From a virus: a stretch of 26,917 bases of DNA. The position numbers and the translations under genes are program-made. The notes beneath the pieces are model-generated. The model saw only the letters and a program-made list of their open reading frames with translations. It did not search any database and was not told the DNA's origin. This document shows positions 22,001-26,917 of the stretch, in pieces; the first letter of the stretch is position 1, and the number at the start of each line of letters is the position of its first letter. The stretch spans positions 1-26,917 of IMG/VR virus record IMGVR_UViG_3300050126_000054; one strand, written 5' to 3'.

Positions 22001-22991
22001 GTCCTCCGTGCTCACGCCAAACGAACACGGCGTCGCCGAGCCTACGCTAGTCGCCAGCACGAACCGGCCGCTGTCAGATCCCGAGATGCAGTCCGTACTC
22101 CAGAAGACAAAGCGGTCGGCTATCCCACAGCGTACGGACGCTGGCGTCGAGTCGATGCACGTTGCGCCGGGACATGAAGAGATTGCGAAACGCGAGGGCT
22201 GGGACCAGTTCAATCCTGACTACTTCCGCGGCCACGACGGTAAGCCGTTGAGTGCCAAGATGTCCGGCCAGCGCGGATCGTTCTCGTTTCAGAACGATAA
22301 CGATCTGAACCGCGCGACGGGTGCAGCCCGTGACCGACAACGAGGTGCTGGAATTGAGCCTCGTAATGAACGGAACGAGCGCGTCGCCAATCAGCAAATG
22401 GGTGGCAAGCGGCCGCTATCAGCTGAGCAGAATGAGATTCTACGCCGGCTCTCAGGCCAGCGCGGCTCGGTACGCGTGATGAATGATAAGCAAAACGAAC
22501 TACCTGTTACAACTGAGCAGTCTGGTAAACCGAGGTGGCGCGGAGGCGATGAAGAAACCAAGCCCACGTTCAGCATAGAGGAAAATAAAGCGTACAGCAG
22601 CGGTGATGATAAGGATCGTCTTAAGTATTGGAACCAACTGCCGAAAGTCGGCACCCATGTGGACGGCTTAAAGGTTCGTGATCAAGTGCCGAACACTGAC
22701 TCTATATCCGGCTCATTCAGCCAGTATCATGTACTGTCTGGTATTAGGGAGATACCGTATTCGGCGTTTGAGAGCCATATCACCCCGTCAAGCTTACCGA
22801 GTAGACTGAAGAAACTTCGAGACGAAATATCGGAAAACAAAGAAATCAACCCACTCATCGTCGGCATCGATAAACAGGGGCCGTATATAATCGAAGGTGT
22901 ACATCGTTACGACTCTCTTCTGCATCTTGGTAAAACAAAGTTTCCAGCTAAAATCGTAGTTGGAAAATTCGATCATGATGAAGAAGAGTGA
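19002..22991 (+). CDS. Large ejected polyvalent protein with GNAT-like and ParB-like domains (1329 aa)
   Basis: The first 800 residues look like a DNA-ejection protein. There is a hydrophobic N-terminal region (PVTPIVAGAVGGLNALPASA), a proline/alanine/serine linker at about 280-400, and a helical core (IQDFFQKATDQSYDAARALS; NMHTVKQMVDHTDTDVAEHG). The last third adds enzyme-like modules. Residues about 860-957 resemble a GNAT acetyltransferase: HIEKLTADKPGSGAGTAALQ contains the acetyl-CoA loop GSGAGT (896-901), and LKAYYERHGFE (935-945) is the usual last helix. About 977-1086 is a further module (ending FNPDYFRGHDG). About 1270-1322 resembles ParB/sulfiredoxin nucleases: EINPLIV, GPYIIEGVHRYDSLLHLG with G1299, H1301 and R1302. 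In-frame Q-R-G-S seams occur at 371, 830, 1090 and 1153. GC falls steeply towards the 3' end. Activity of the domains is inferred. Confidence 0.78.
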   Translation: MADDTVDISGMPDPTTIGLSPTAQADPTVDMPTPRQVYYHRMGYDKPGNMPKETPSDSEVQRFMSDPDAFPDMSKPQKTGRQMLSSLSGLPSIAAQANPVTPIVAGAVGGLNALPASAGAILAGTVGNDPDEAARLGEVARKKLMSGAGAVYNLANYLPSKIITKEGQEYADRVLSLPQQIAKSAEPALNATIGEPATTSLGEWGTGAATLLPAAGAKGLALRGVGLAKAGAGAVADAVRGGAAPEGTTYDQAGNVQAPSTALKPDVDAPVTGDSLRAQPNPIPAPEGTVHRTLTEEGKSPASLAPEAAAAEPSPAPPSPAFESPDAPPAEAPTAPVAPSAAEPSPSPAETPSAGEPPAPLAGATAAGDSQRGSAQLFNQPSDTGPQATPEPAQQSARAQHLDDIDQLSGGMLPSRRASALSGDYNATGDDYQLKEVGSEPMRQQLASENDAMHAAAENVHASTGSQFANSVDPQTLSDRGRVTRGAIQNIQDFFQKATDQSYDAARALSGDKPMPNFLGRVDHFLKDDANYMPEGFRKSAQARLNQLKTAGDNGIASGSTPAAPSSVAAAEKFREWLNQNRTLDNMHTVKQMVDHTDTDVAEHGGPGLFQTARNMRRQQFQMLEEPVGIKKLLTPADSQGINHAIPEHKVMDYIADLPREQHEHVLNVLRAGAHLGGGELAEGSAGAIREIQAHMISRMHDAATNADGTWNARKFYNQASSYAPKLGDTFKDQPKTLRNLQTLNRAGNTLSMDKHYPGAAAQAERTGLGTKVLKGVGGVASSLAHEIPIAGRLIGRGIEGAVEGMSEKGREAARDKLAMSRLVDRNGKQRGSVRVMNPDETPGARVKQEFDEKNLQDAPAGYLGKRVGAATAEVYRDPGDPNAVHIEKLTADKPGSGAGTAALQHITDLADKHGARVTLDAVPQGMNKVSTARLKAYYERHGFESDGRTENSMTREPQGPASTLNIGLHQGEAGQTGFRKMSKQEAQGAVESTGAKVTKSSVLTPNEHGVAEPTLVASTNRPLSDPEMQSVLQKTKRSAIPQRTDAGVESMHVAPGHEEIAKREGWDQFNPDYFRGHDGKPLSAKMSGQRGSFSFQNDNDLNRATGAARDRQRGAGIEPRNERNERVANQQMGGKRPLSAEQNEILRRLSGQRGSVRVMNDKQNELPVTTEQSGKPRWRGGDEETKPTFSIEENKAYSSGDDKDRLKYWNQLPKVGTHVDGLKVRDQVPNTDSISGSFSQYHVLSGIREIPYSAFESHITPSSLPSRLKKLRDEISENKEINPLIVGIDKQGPYIIEGVHRYDSLLHLGKTKFPAKIVVGKFDHDEEE
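19859..19884 (+). repeat. Perfect 9-bp hairpin inside the polyvalent-protein gene
   Basis: TGAGGGTAC (19859-19867) and GTACCCTCA (19876-19884) are exact inverted copies around the eight bases CGTACACC. They lie in the part that encodes the proline-rich linker. No T-run follows, so it is not a terminator. It may slow translation at the domain boundary or be chance. Confidence 0.45.
20112..20122 (+). repeat. Q-R-G-S seam repeat, copy a (short)
   Basis: CAGCGCGGCTC encodes Q371-R-G and the start of S, in the reading frame. These eleven bases are identical to the start of the copy at 22458 and differ in one base from those at 21489 and 22269. It lies where the proline-rich linker ends. Confidence 0.5.
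21489..21514 (+). repeat. Q-R-G-S seam repeat, copy b (26 bases)
   Basis: This direct repeat encodes QRGSVRVMN (residues 830-838) just before the GNAT-like module. It matches the copy at 22458-22483 in 24 of 26 bases, both copies being in the same reading frame. Confidence 0.75.
22269..22279 (+). repeat. Q-R-G-S seam repeat, copy c (short)
   Basis: CAGCGCGGATC encodes Q1090-R-G and the start of S. These eleven bases are identical to the start of copy b. The continuation, encoding FSFQN, diverges. It lies at the end of the middle module, after FRGHDGKPLSAKMSG. Confidence 0.6.
22458..22483 (+). repeat. Q-R-G-S seam repeat, copy d (26 bases)
   Basis: It encodes QRGSVRVMN (residues 1153-1161) and stands before the low-GC ParB-like module. 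It is 24/26 identical to copy b, about 970 bases upstream. Confidence 0.75.
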
Positions 22992-23000
22992 GGTGAGAAC

Positions 23001-23147
23001 ATGAACGGCCTTAAGACTCAGCGCGCAGCCTCTCTTAAAGAGTGGCTGATGGGTGGTAAAGCTCCTACGCAATTTATCCCGCCTAAGCGGGCGAAGCTCG
23101 TACGTACTCGGGCTGACTTACCGCAGTTTCAGAAGGTCCCCAAGTAA
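23001..23147 (+). CDS. Small basic hypothetical protein (48 aa)
   Basis: This short gene fills the space between the ejection and fibre genes. GAGGTGAG lies just before ATG 23001, and its TAA overlaps the ATG of the next gene (TAATG), both signs of real translation. The protein is basic (LKTQRAASLKEWLMGGKAPT; FIPPKRAKLVRTRADLPQ), without a membrane segment. I do not recognise it. A proline- and arginine-rich small protein here could be a virion linker or a regulator of the fibre genes. Confidence 0.6.
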   Translation: MNGLKTQRAASLKEWLMGGKAPTQFIPPKRAKLVRTRADLPQFQKVPK

Positions 23148-23767
23148 TGGCTACAGGTCAATTGTTTTACGATCCGATACCGCGACCACTGTCGTCGCTC
23201 GGCGTGTCGCTGCCCGGAGCGTACTACAACTTTTACGTGTCGGGCACCACGACGCCAGCGCAAGTGTATCAGGATGCGGGGCTCACGCTGCCGTACCCAG
23301 CAGCTTCGCTGAACGGATCCAGCCCGCTCTACACTGTGCTGCAGGCGGATGGAACCGGCGCGTTCACGCCGATCTTCTTGAACCCTGAAACGATCTATCG
23401 CGTCCAGCTGTACAACTCGACGTGGAGTCTTATCGAAGACGTTGACCCGTACGTGCCGGCGATGCCGACGACAGGTAACGGTCAGATTGCGCTCGACGCG
23501 CAGGGTGAGATGACGATCAACGCGCCTGTTCCTGGCGGCTCGGGCATCACGCTCACCGTCAACGTGCGCGCTGGTGGCACTGCGCTGGAGCTGATCGGAT
23601 CCGGTGCCGGTGCACCCGCCCTGATCGCAAACACCACCGTGCTCGCCGGATCGCAGACCGCTACGTTCACGGCCACCAACAAGCCGGGCTCCGGTACAAC
23701 TGCGCCGACGAAGTGGCTACCGATCACCTGCGACGGCACGACGTACTACATCCCGCTCTGGCAATAA
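23147..23767 (+). CDS. Tail fibre/adaptor protein, short paralogue (206 aa)
   Basis: The N-terminal 110 residues hold a module common in phage tail proteins: GAYYNFYVSGTTTPAQVYQD, then ADGTGAFTPIFLNPETIYRV, then LIEDVDPY. In many phages this 'SGTTTP..VY.D' unit heads fibres. The rest is a beta domain (GEMTINAPVPGGSGITLTV) ending in KWLPITCDGTTYYIPLWQ. The whole chain is similar to the first 215 residues of the next protein, so the two genes arose by duplication. The short form lacks the repeats and glycine-rich tip. It may be the baseplate-side adaptor of the long fibre or a separate short fibre. The start overlaps the stop of the 48-aa gene. Confidence 0.7.
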   Translation: MATGQLFYDPIPRPLSSLGVSLPGAYYNFYVSGTTTPAQVYQDAGLTLPYPAASLNGSSPLYTVLQADGTGAFTPIFLNPETIYRVQLYNSTWSLIEDVDPYVPAMPTTGNGQIALDAQGEMTINAPVPGGSGITLTVNVRAGGTALELIGSGAGAPALIANTTVLAGSQTATFTATNKPGSGTTAPTKWLPITCDGTTYYIPLWQ

Positions 23768-23768
23768 C

Positions 23769-26045
23769 GTGAGCTATCCGACCGTACTCGGCCGCGCTGT
23801 TGAAGGTATGACCTATCGAGAGGCGCAAGTGTGCCTCGGTCCTAGGTGGGCGAATTCGTACTACCTGTTCTCTGTATCTGGCGGCAACACGCTGACCAAC
23901 ATATACACTAACGGGACCCTGACGACGCCTTTCGCAAACACCGGCCGCGCGACAGCGGATGCGTACGGCCGGTTCCAGCCGATCTACCTCGACCCATCGA
24001 TCATCTATCGCGTGCGCTTCTTCAACAGCGCTGGCGTGCAGCAGTGGCAATCAGACCCTTACTACTCGCAGCTATCGACCGTCGGCACATCCTCGCTCAG
24101 CACTTACGGTTTTCAGATTGCGACGACGGGTGAGGTGACCCTCGACGCGCCGGCAACTGGCGGCACGGGCATCACGCTGACGTTGAGCGCTGGTGCGCTC
24201 GGCACAACGGCGCTTCAAGTAACCGGCACGCTGGCCGGCAACTCCGCGATCATTATCAACAGCTCGGCGACGACGGGTACGCAGACGGCAACGTTCGCGG
24301 CGACCAACAAGCCGGGCACGGCGACCTCTTCGCCCGCCGGCTGGCTGCCGATCACCTGCGATGGCGTGCAGTACTACACGCCGATCTGGCACGGCAACAA
24401 CTTCACTCCGTACGCGCCTAACCCGACAGCTGTCGGCGAGATCATCGTGGCAAGCTCGGTCACGTTCGGCGGCAACGGGCTCACGACCGCGGTGAACGGC
24501 ACCGCGACGCCAGGCAACTGGTTCTCACCGACGACCGCCGGTATCGGCGCCGGTTACTACATCAAGATCACGAAGACGAGCGGCCTGTCGGGTGTGAACT
24601 TCAGCGCGGCGAACGGCTCGTACGCCAACATCACGAGCGGCGGCCTGACGATCACCTCTAACGCGCAGGCGACGATTACCGGCACGTACACACTATCGTC
24701 TAGCGTCAGCGGATCGCCGATTGTGGCTGCCGGCACCATAACTTTGTCGAATAACAACGGCGTGCAGAGCCCGACCTACAATGGAGTCACGCCAGTCAAC
24801 TTCGACGGCGACGGTACCGCTACAGTCAACGGCGTTGCATCTTCGAACTGGTACGCCCCCACCACCGCCAGCATAGGTGCGAGCTATTACCTGCTGATAA
24901 CGCAGACCGGCGGCACCGCTGGATACAGCTTCAGCGCGGGAACTGGCACGCCGGTCCTTATCTCGTCCGGCGGCATCAGCATAGGTATAACTGGCACGGG
25001 CACGCCGACGAACTTCGTCACTGGCACCTATCAGATCTCCAGCGACTCCGCTGGCACGGTAGTTCTGGGCACCGGAACGATCACGATCAACGGCTCGCCC
25101 GTGCAATCTCCAAACTACAGCGGTACCTCTCCGCTGGTGCTCGCTGGCAATGGAACGGCGACAGTCGGAGGCGTTGGCGCGGGCAATTGGTACTCGCCGA
25201 CGACCTCAAACGTCGGTAGCGGGTATTGGATAGACATCACGCGCACGAGCGGGCAGAGCGGCGTTAACTTCAGCGCTGCACAAGGGTCGTGGACAAATAT
25301 CACGAACTCGGGTCTCAGCGTCGGACTCACCGGCTACAGCGGAACATATGTCGGAACTGTGACGGTTGGCGGAACGTACAACATCTCCAGCAGCTCGGGC
25401 GGCACCCCGGTGCTCGGGACTGGTACGATCTCGCTCAGTGTCTCCGGGCTCACCGTGCTGCACGTTTACACGACGCACACCACCGCGGTAGAAACCGCGC
25501 CCTCTGGATCTAGCCAGGTTACGGTAGAGTTGTTCGGCGCAGGATCGGGCGGCGGCGGCAGTAGCAACAGCAACGGCGGCGGTGGTGGCGGCGGTCCTGG
25601 GTACTGTCGCTCCAATATAACCATAAGCGGCGGTCAGACGTTGAACTACACACTGGCATCCGGCGGAGCTGGCGGTGCTGGTGCGGCGGTCACTGCTTCA
25701 AACGGCACGGCTGCGTCAGGCCCATCGACGGTAACGTCTGGAACTGCCACGATCACCACGATGACCGCGAACATCGGCGCGGTGGGGCATGGCGCGAACG
25801 GCACTTCGGCGGGCGCTGGCGGAGCTGGCGGTACGGCGACCGGCGGTACGCAAGCGAACACGACCGGTACTACTGGCGCTACCGGCACCATCACAGGCGG
25901 CATCGCGAACGGCGGCACCACTCCGTTCGGCGTGAACGCAAGCTATGTGCAGACGTATGGCGGCTCCGGCGCGTACTACTTCGCTAACACGCCTGAGAAC
26001 GGCGGCGCTGGATCCGACGGCGCTGCGATCTTCTACTACCAATAA
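23769..26045 (+). CDS. Long tail fibre / putative receptor-binding protein (758 aa)
   Basis: The first 215 residues repeat the plan of the previous protein (YRVRFFNSAGVQQWQSDPYY; ending WLPITCDGVQYYTPIWH). Three beta-rich repeats of about 110 residues follow (about 228-560), each with NW(F/Y)(S/A)PTT, then I-G-x-x-YY, then V/Y-N/S-FSA, then GT(G)TIT(L/I). The C-terminal part, from about 575, is VTVELFGAGSGGGG..., then seven glycines, then SGGQTLNYTLASGGAGGAGA. This matches the glycine-rich domain seen at the tips of phage fibres, where polyglycine helices display receptor-binding loops. The start is GTG 23769, one base after the previous stop and without a clear ribosome site, so it probably relies on coupling. 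Receptor binding is inferred from domain type and place. Confidence 0.75.
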   Translation: MSYPTVLGRAVEGMTYREAQVCLGPRWANSYYLFSVSGGNTLTNIYTNGTLTTPFANTGRATADAYGRFQPIYLDPSIIYRVRFFNSAGVQQWQSDPYYSQLSTVGTSSLSTYGFQIATTGEVTLDAPATGGTGITLTLSAGALGTTALQVTGTLAGNSAIIINSSATTGTQTATFAATNKPGTATSSPAGWLPITCDGVQYYTPIWHGNNFTPYAPNPTAVGEIIVASSVTFGGNGLTTAVNGTATPGNWFSPTTAGIGAGYYIKITKTSGLSGVNFSAANGSYANITSGGLTITSNAQATITGTYTLSSSVSGSPIVAAGTITLSNNNGVQSPTYNGVTPVNFDGDGTATVNGVASSNWYAPTTASIGASYYLLITQTGGTAGYSFSAGTGTPVLISSGGISIGITGTGTPTNFVTGTYQISSDSAGTVVLGTGTITINGSPVQSPNYSGTSPLVLAGNGTATVGGVGAGNWYSPTTSNVGSGYWIDITRTSGQSGVNFSAAQGSWTNITNSGLSVGLTGYSGTYVGTVTVGGTYNISSSSGGTPVLGTGTISLSVSGLTVLHVYTTHTTAVETAPSGSSQVTVELFGAGSGGGGSSNSNGGGGGGGPGYCRSNITISGGQTLNYTLASGGAGGAGAAVTASNGTAASGPSTVTSGTATITTMTANIGAVGHGANGTSAGAGGAGGTATGGTQANTTGTTGATGTITGGIANGGTTPFGVNASYVQTYGGSGAYYFANTPENGGAGSDGAAIFYYQ
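24450..24778 (+). repeat. Fibre repeat 1 of 3
   Basis: This unit encodes about 110 residues with GNWFSPTTAGIGAGYYIKIT and GVNFSAANGSYANITSGGLT. It is similar at protein level to the next two units. Confidence 0.7.
24779..25120 (+). repeat. Fibre repeat 2 of 3
   Basis: This unit has SNWYAPTTASIGASYYLLIT and GTYQISSDSAGTVVLGTGTI. It is the most divergent in the middle, where GYSFSAGTGTPV replaces the GVNFSAA stretch. Confidence 0.7.
25121..25446 (+). repeat. Fibre repeat 3 of 3
   Basis: This unit has GNWYSPTTSNVGSGYWIDIT, GVNFSAAQGSWTNI and GGTPVLGTGTISLSVSG. It is followed by the glycine-rich C-terminal domain. Confidence 0.7.
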
Positions 26046-26068
26046 AAAGAGGGGCGCCGAAGCGCCCC
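26042..26068 (-). terminator. Intrinsic terminator of the leftward SPFH transcript
   Basis: Read on the - strand, GGGGCGC and GCGCCCC form a 7-bp all-GC stem closed by the tetraloop TTCG, followed by TCTTTTTAT. This is a textbook Rho-independent terminator. It lies after the SPFH gene and immediately after the + strand fibre gene stop. On the + strand the stem is not followed by a T-run. Confidence 0.88.
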
Positions 26069-26089
26069 AAAGTCTCCACTCCTCACCGC

Positions 26090-26623
26090 TCAAACAGGTA
26101 GATGCGCGTGTCCGCTCAGAGACACGCGCAAATTCTTCACTGGCGCCACGCCGGTCAGCTGTACCAGCTGAATCTCAACTCCCCACTTCCAACCGCGTTT
26201 ACGGCACTCGGCGGTCAACGCATCGCCGGTCTCTCCGTGCACGATAGCACTCCATGAGCAGTTGCTCAGCGTCGTACCGATGATGCCGGCGCAGCTATCT
26301 GCGATGGCGTCCTTCAGGTCAACGACATCGAGTAGCGCCGTCTGCACGTTGTGGATGCGGTACGTGATCACCGCATCGAACCCAATCGCTTTCCCGTCGA
26401 TTGTCGTCGTGGCTAGTCCGGTAAGCCGCTCCGTACGCGGCACCACATGGTCGGTCACCAGATGGTCCGCGAACGGGATCTTCCAGTACCACTTCCCTCC
26501 GTCGAGCACTCGCAGCAGCTTTCCCATCCGCAGCTGAACGCCCCCGTTGTATGGAGGGACGATCTCTATCGGGATCAGCTCGCTCCAGATCTCTCGAAGG
26601 ATGTCGATCAGCTTGTCGAACAT
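26090..26623 (-). CDS. SPFH / band-7 (stomatin-like) protein (177 aa)
   Basis: The chain runs IPIEIVPPYNGGVQLRMGKL, then GGKWYWKIPFADHLVTDHVV, TERLTGLATTTIDGKAIGFD, AVITYRIHNVQTALLDVVDL, and ends with the segment VEIQLVQLTGVAPVKNLRV. This is the order of an SPFH domain, as in stomatin, prohibitin and FtsH regulators HflK/HflC: G.V...G......PG....P, T.DG..+..D....YR+, and a last strand ...GV.+..+.+. The enzyme-free family oligomerises on membranes. The N-terminus has an amphipathic/hydrophobic helix (DKLIDILREIWSELIPI) rather than a clear TM. The usual long C-terminal coiled coil is missing. AGGAG lies six bases before the ATG at 26623. It is transcribed against the late operon. A role in protecting or altering the host membrane is inferred. 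Confidence 0.82.
   Translation of the reverse strand: MFDKLIDILREIWSELIPIEIVPPYNGGVQLRMGKLLRVLDGGKWYWKIPFADHLVTDHVVPRTERLTGLATTTIDGKAIGFDAVITYRIHNVQTALLDVVDLKDAIADSCAGIIGTTLSNCSWSAIVHGETGDALTAECRKRGWKWGVEIQLVQLTGVAPVKNLRVSLSGHAHLPV
26103..26130 (+). repeat. Perfect 10-bp hairpin at the convergent gene ends
   Basis: TGCGCGTGTC (26103-26112) and GACACGCGCA (26121-26130) are exact inverted copies around CGCTCAGA. On the + strand AATTCTTC follows, a weak T-rich run, so it may stop or stabilise the late mRNA. On the - strand it encodes the last residues of the SPFH protein. Confidence 0.5.
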
Positions 26624-26626
26624 AGA

Positions 26627-26917
26627 CTACTCCTGGTTCAAGGGGAAGCGGTCGTCGTTCAGCTCGAACGGCGCCTTAGCTTCCTCGCGCTCGATGGTCA
26701 GCTCCAGTTCAGCGCCTATGCGCCACATCGCCTCGGCCAGCACGTACACCTTCTCGATGCCCGTGAGCTTCGCCACTTCCGGCGGCACCATCTCGAACAC
26801 CTTGCCGTCGACTGCGGCTTCGAGCATGTGCCGCGCGCCGCTGCCGAGCTGGTCCGTGCTCTTGCCGCGGTTCCAGTTGATGTCCGCCGGTTCGCGGTCA
26901 GGGTTATAGCGCACGTT
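26627..26917 (-). CDS. Hypothetical protein upstream of the SPFH gene (may extend past the window)
   Basis: About 95 residues are visible, from a possible GTG start at 26914. The frame is still open at the right edge (26915-26917), so the true start may lie outside. It contains REPADINWNRGKSTDQLGSG, a helical middle (GARHMLEAAVDGKVFEMVPP; VYVLAEAMWRIGAELELTIE) and an acidic end. It has no membrane segment. Its TAG is four bases before the SPFH start and the ribosome site of the SPFH gene lies within its last codons, so the two are surely one operon. I do not recognise the family. Confidence 0.6.
   Translation of the reverse strand, partial: NVRYNPDREPADINWNRGKSTDQLGSGARHMLEAAVDGKVFEMVPPEVAKLTGIEKVYVLAEAMWRIGAELELTIEREEAKAPFELNDDRFPLNQE

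Noticed and set aside
1-26917. tRNA genes, CRISPR arrays, insertion sequences, integrase or attachment sites
   Set aside because: None seen by eye. The window is almost fully occupied by protein-coding genes and the only gap over 100 bases (9884-9992) has no cloverleaf or spaced repeats.

Overview
The window is the virion-assembly (late) region of a tailed phage or prophage of the podovirus type that infects a Gram-negative host. Three things support this. The head genes follow the P22 plan: portal, scaffold, P22-like coat protein of 427 aa, gp4-like and gp10-like head-tail completion proteins, then ejection proteins. There is a nested i-spanin/o-spanin pair, which only makes sense with an outer membrane. 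There are no tail-tube, sheath or tape-measure genes. Base composition is mostly high in GC, which fits a beta- or gammaproteobacterial host, but the sequence alone does not fix the host.

Layout. Positions 1-680 hold two tandem GroES-like co-chaperonins, the first cut by the window edge. Positions 682-3291 hold packaging: a small-terminase-like protein with an extra N-terminal zinc motif, then a large terminase whose ATPase and nuclease halves are separate, coupled genes. Positions 3279-9883 hold two small unknown genes, the portal, a low-GC HNH endonuclease, scaffold, coat and a small beta-rich virion protein. A 109-base structured gap (9884-9992) precedes the gp4-like and gp10-like genes and a putative tail protein (9993-12960). 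Positions 12989-14763 are two small genes followed by the lysis cassette: T4-type lysozyme, a two-TM holin candidate, and Rz with Rz1 nested inside. Positions 14765-22991 encode three large putative ejection proteins. Positions 23001-26045 hold a 48-aa gene and two related tail fibre genes. All of these are on the + strand, with many ATGA/TAATG overlaps that indicate one translationally coupled late operon.

From 26090 to the right edge the genes are on the - strand: an SPFH/band-7 (stomatin-like) protein and an unknown partner upstream of it. They converge on the late operon, and an intrinsic terminator for the - strand lies at 26042-26068.

The most interesting gene is 19002-22991. It sits in the ejection-protein position, but its C-terminal third carries a GNAT acetyltransferase-like domain, a module of unknown function and a ParB/sulfiredoxin-like domain. 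These are bounded by recurring in-frame Q-R-G-S seams that are also direct DNA repeats. GC falls sharply towards the 3' end. This looks like a polyvalent protein delivered into the host with the DNA, whose effector modules can be exchanged. Other points of note are the tandem co-chaperonins, the split large terminase, the zinc motif shared by the small terminase and the HNH protein, and the phage SPFH gene.
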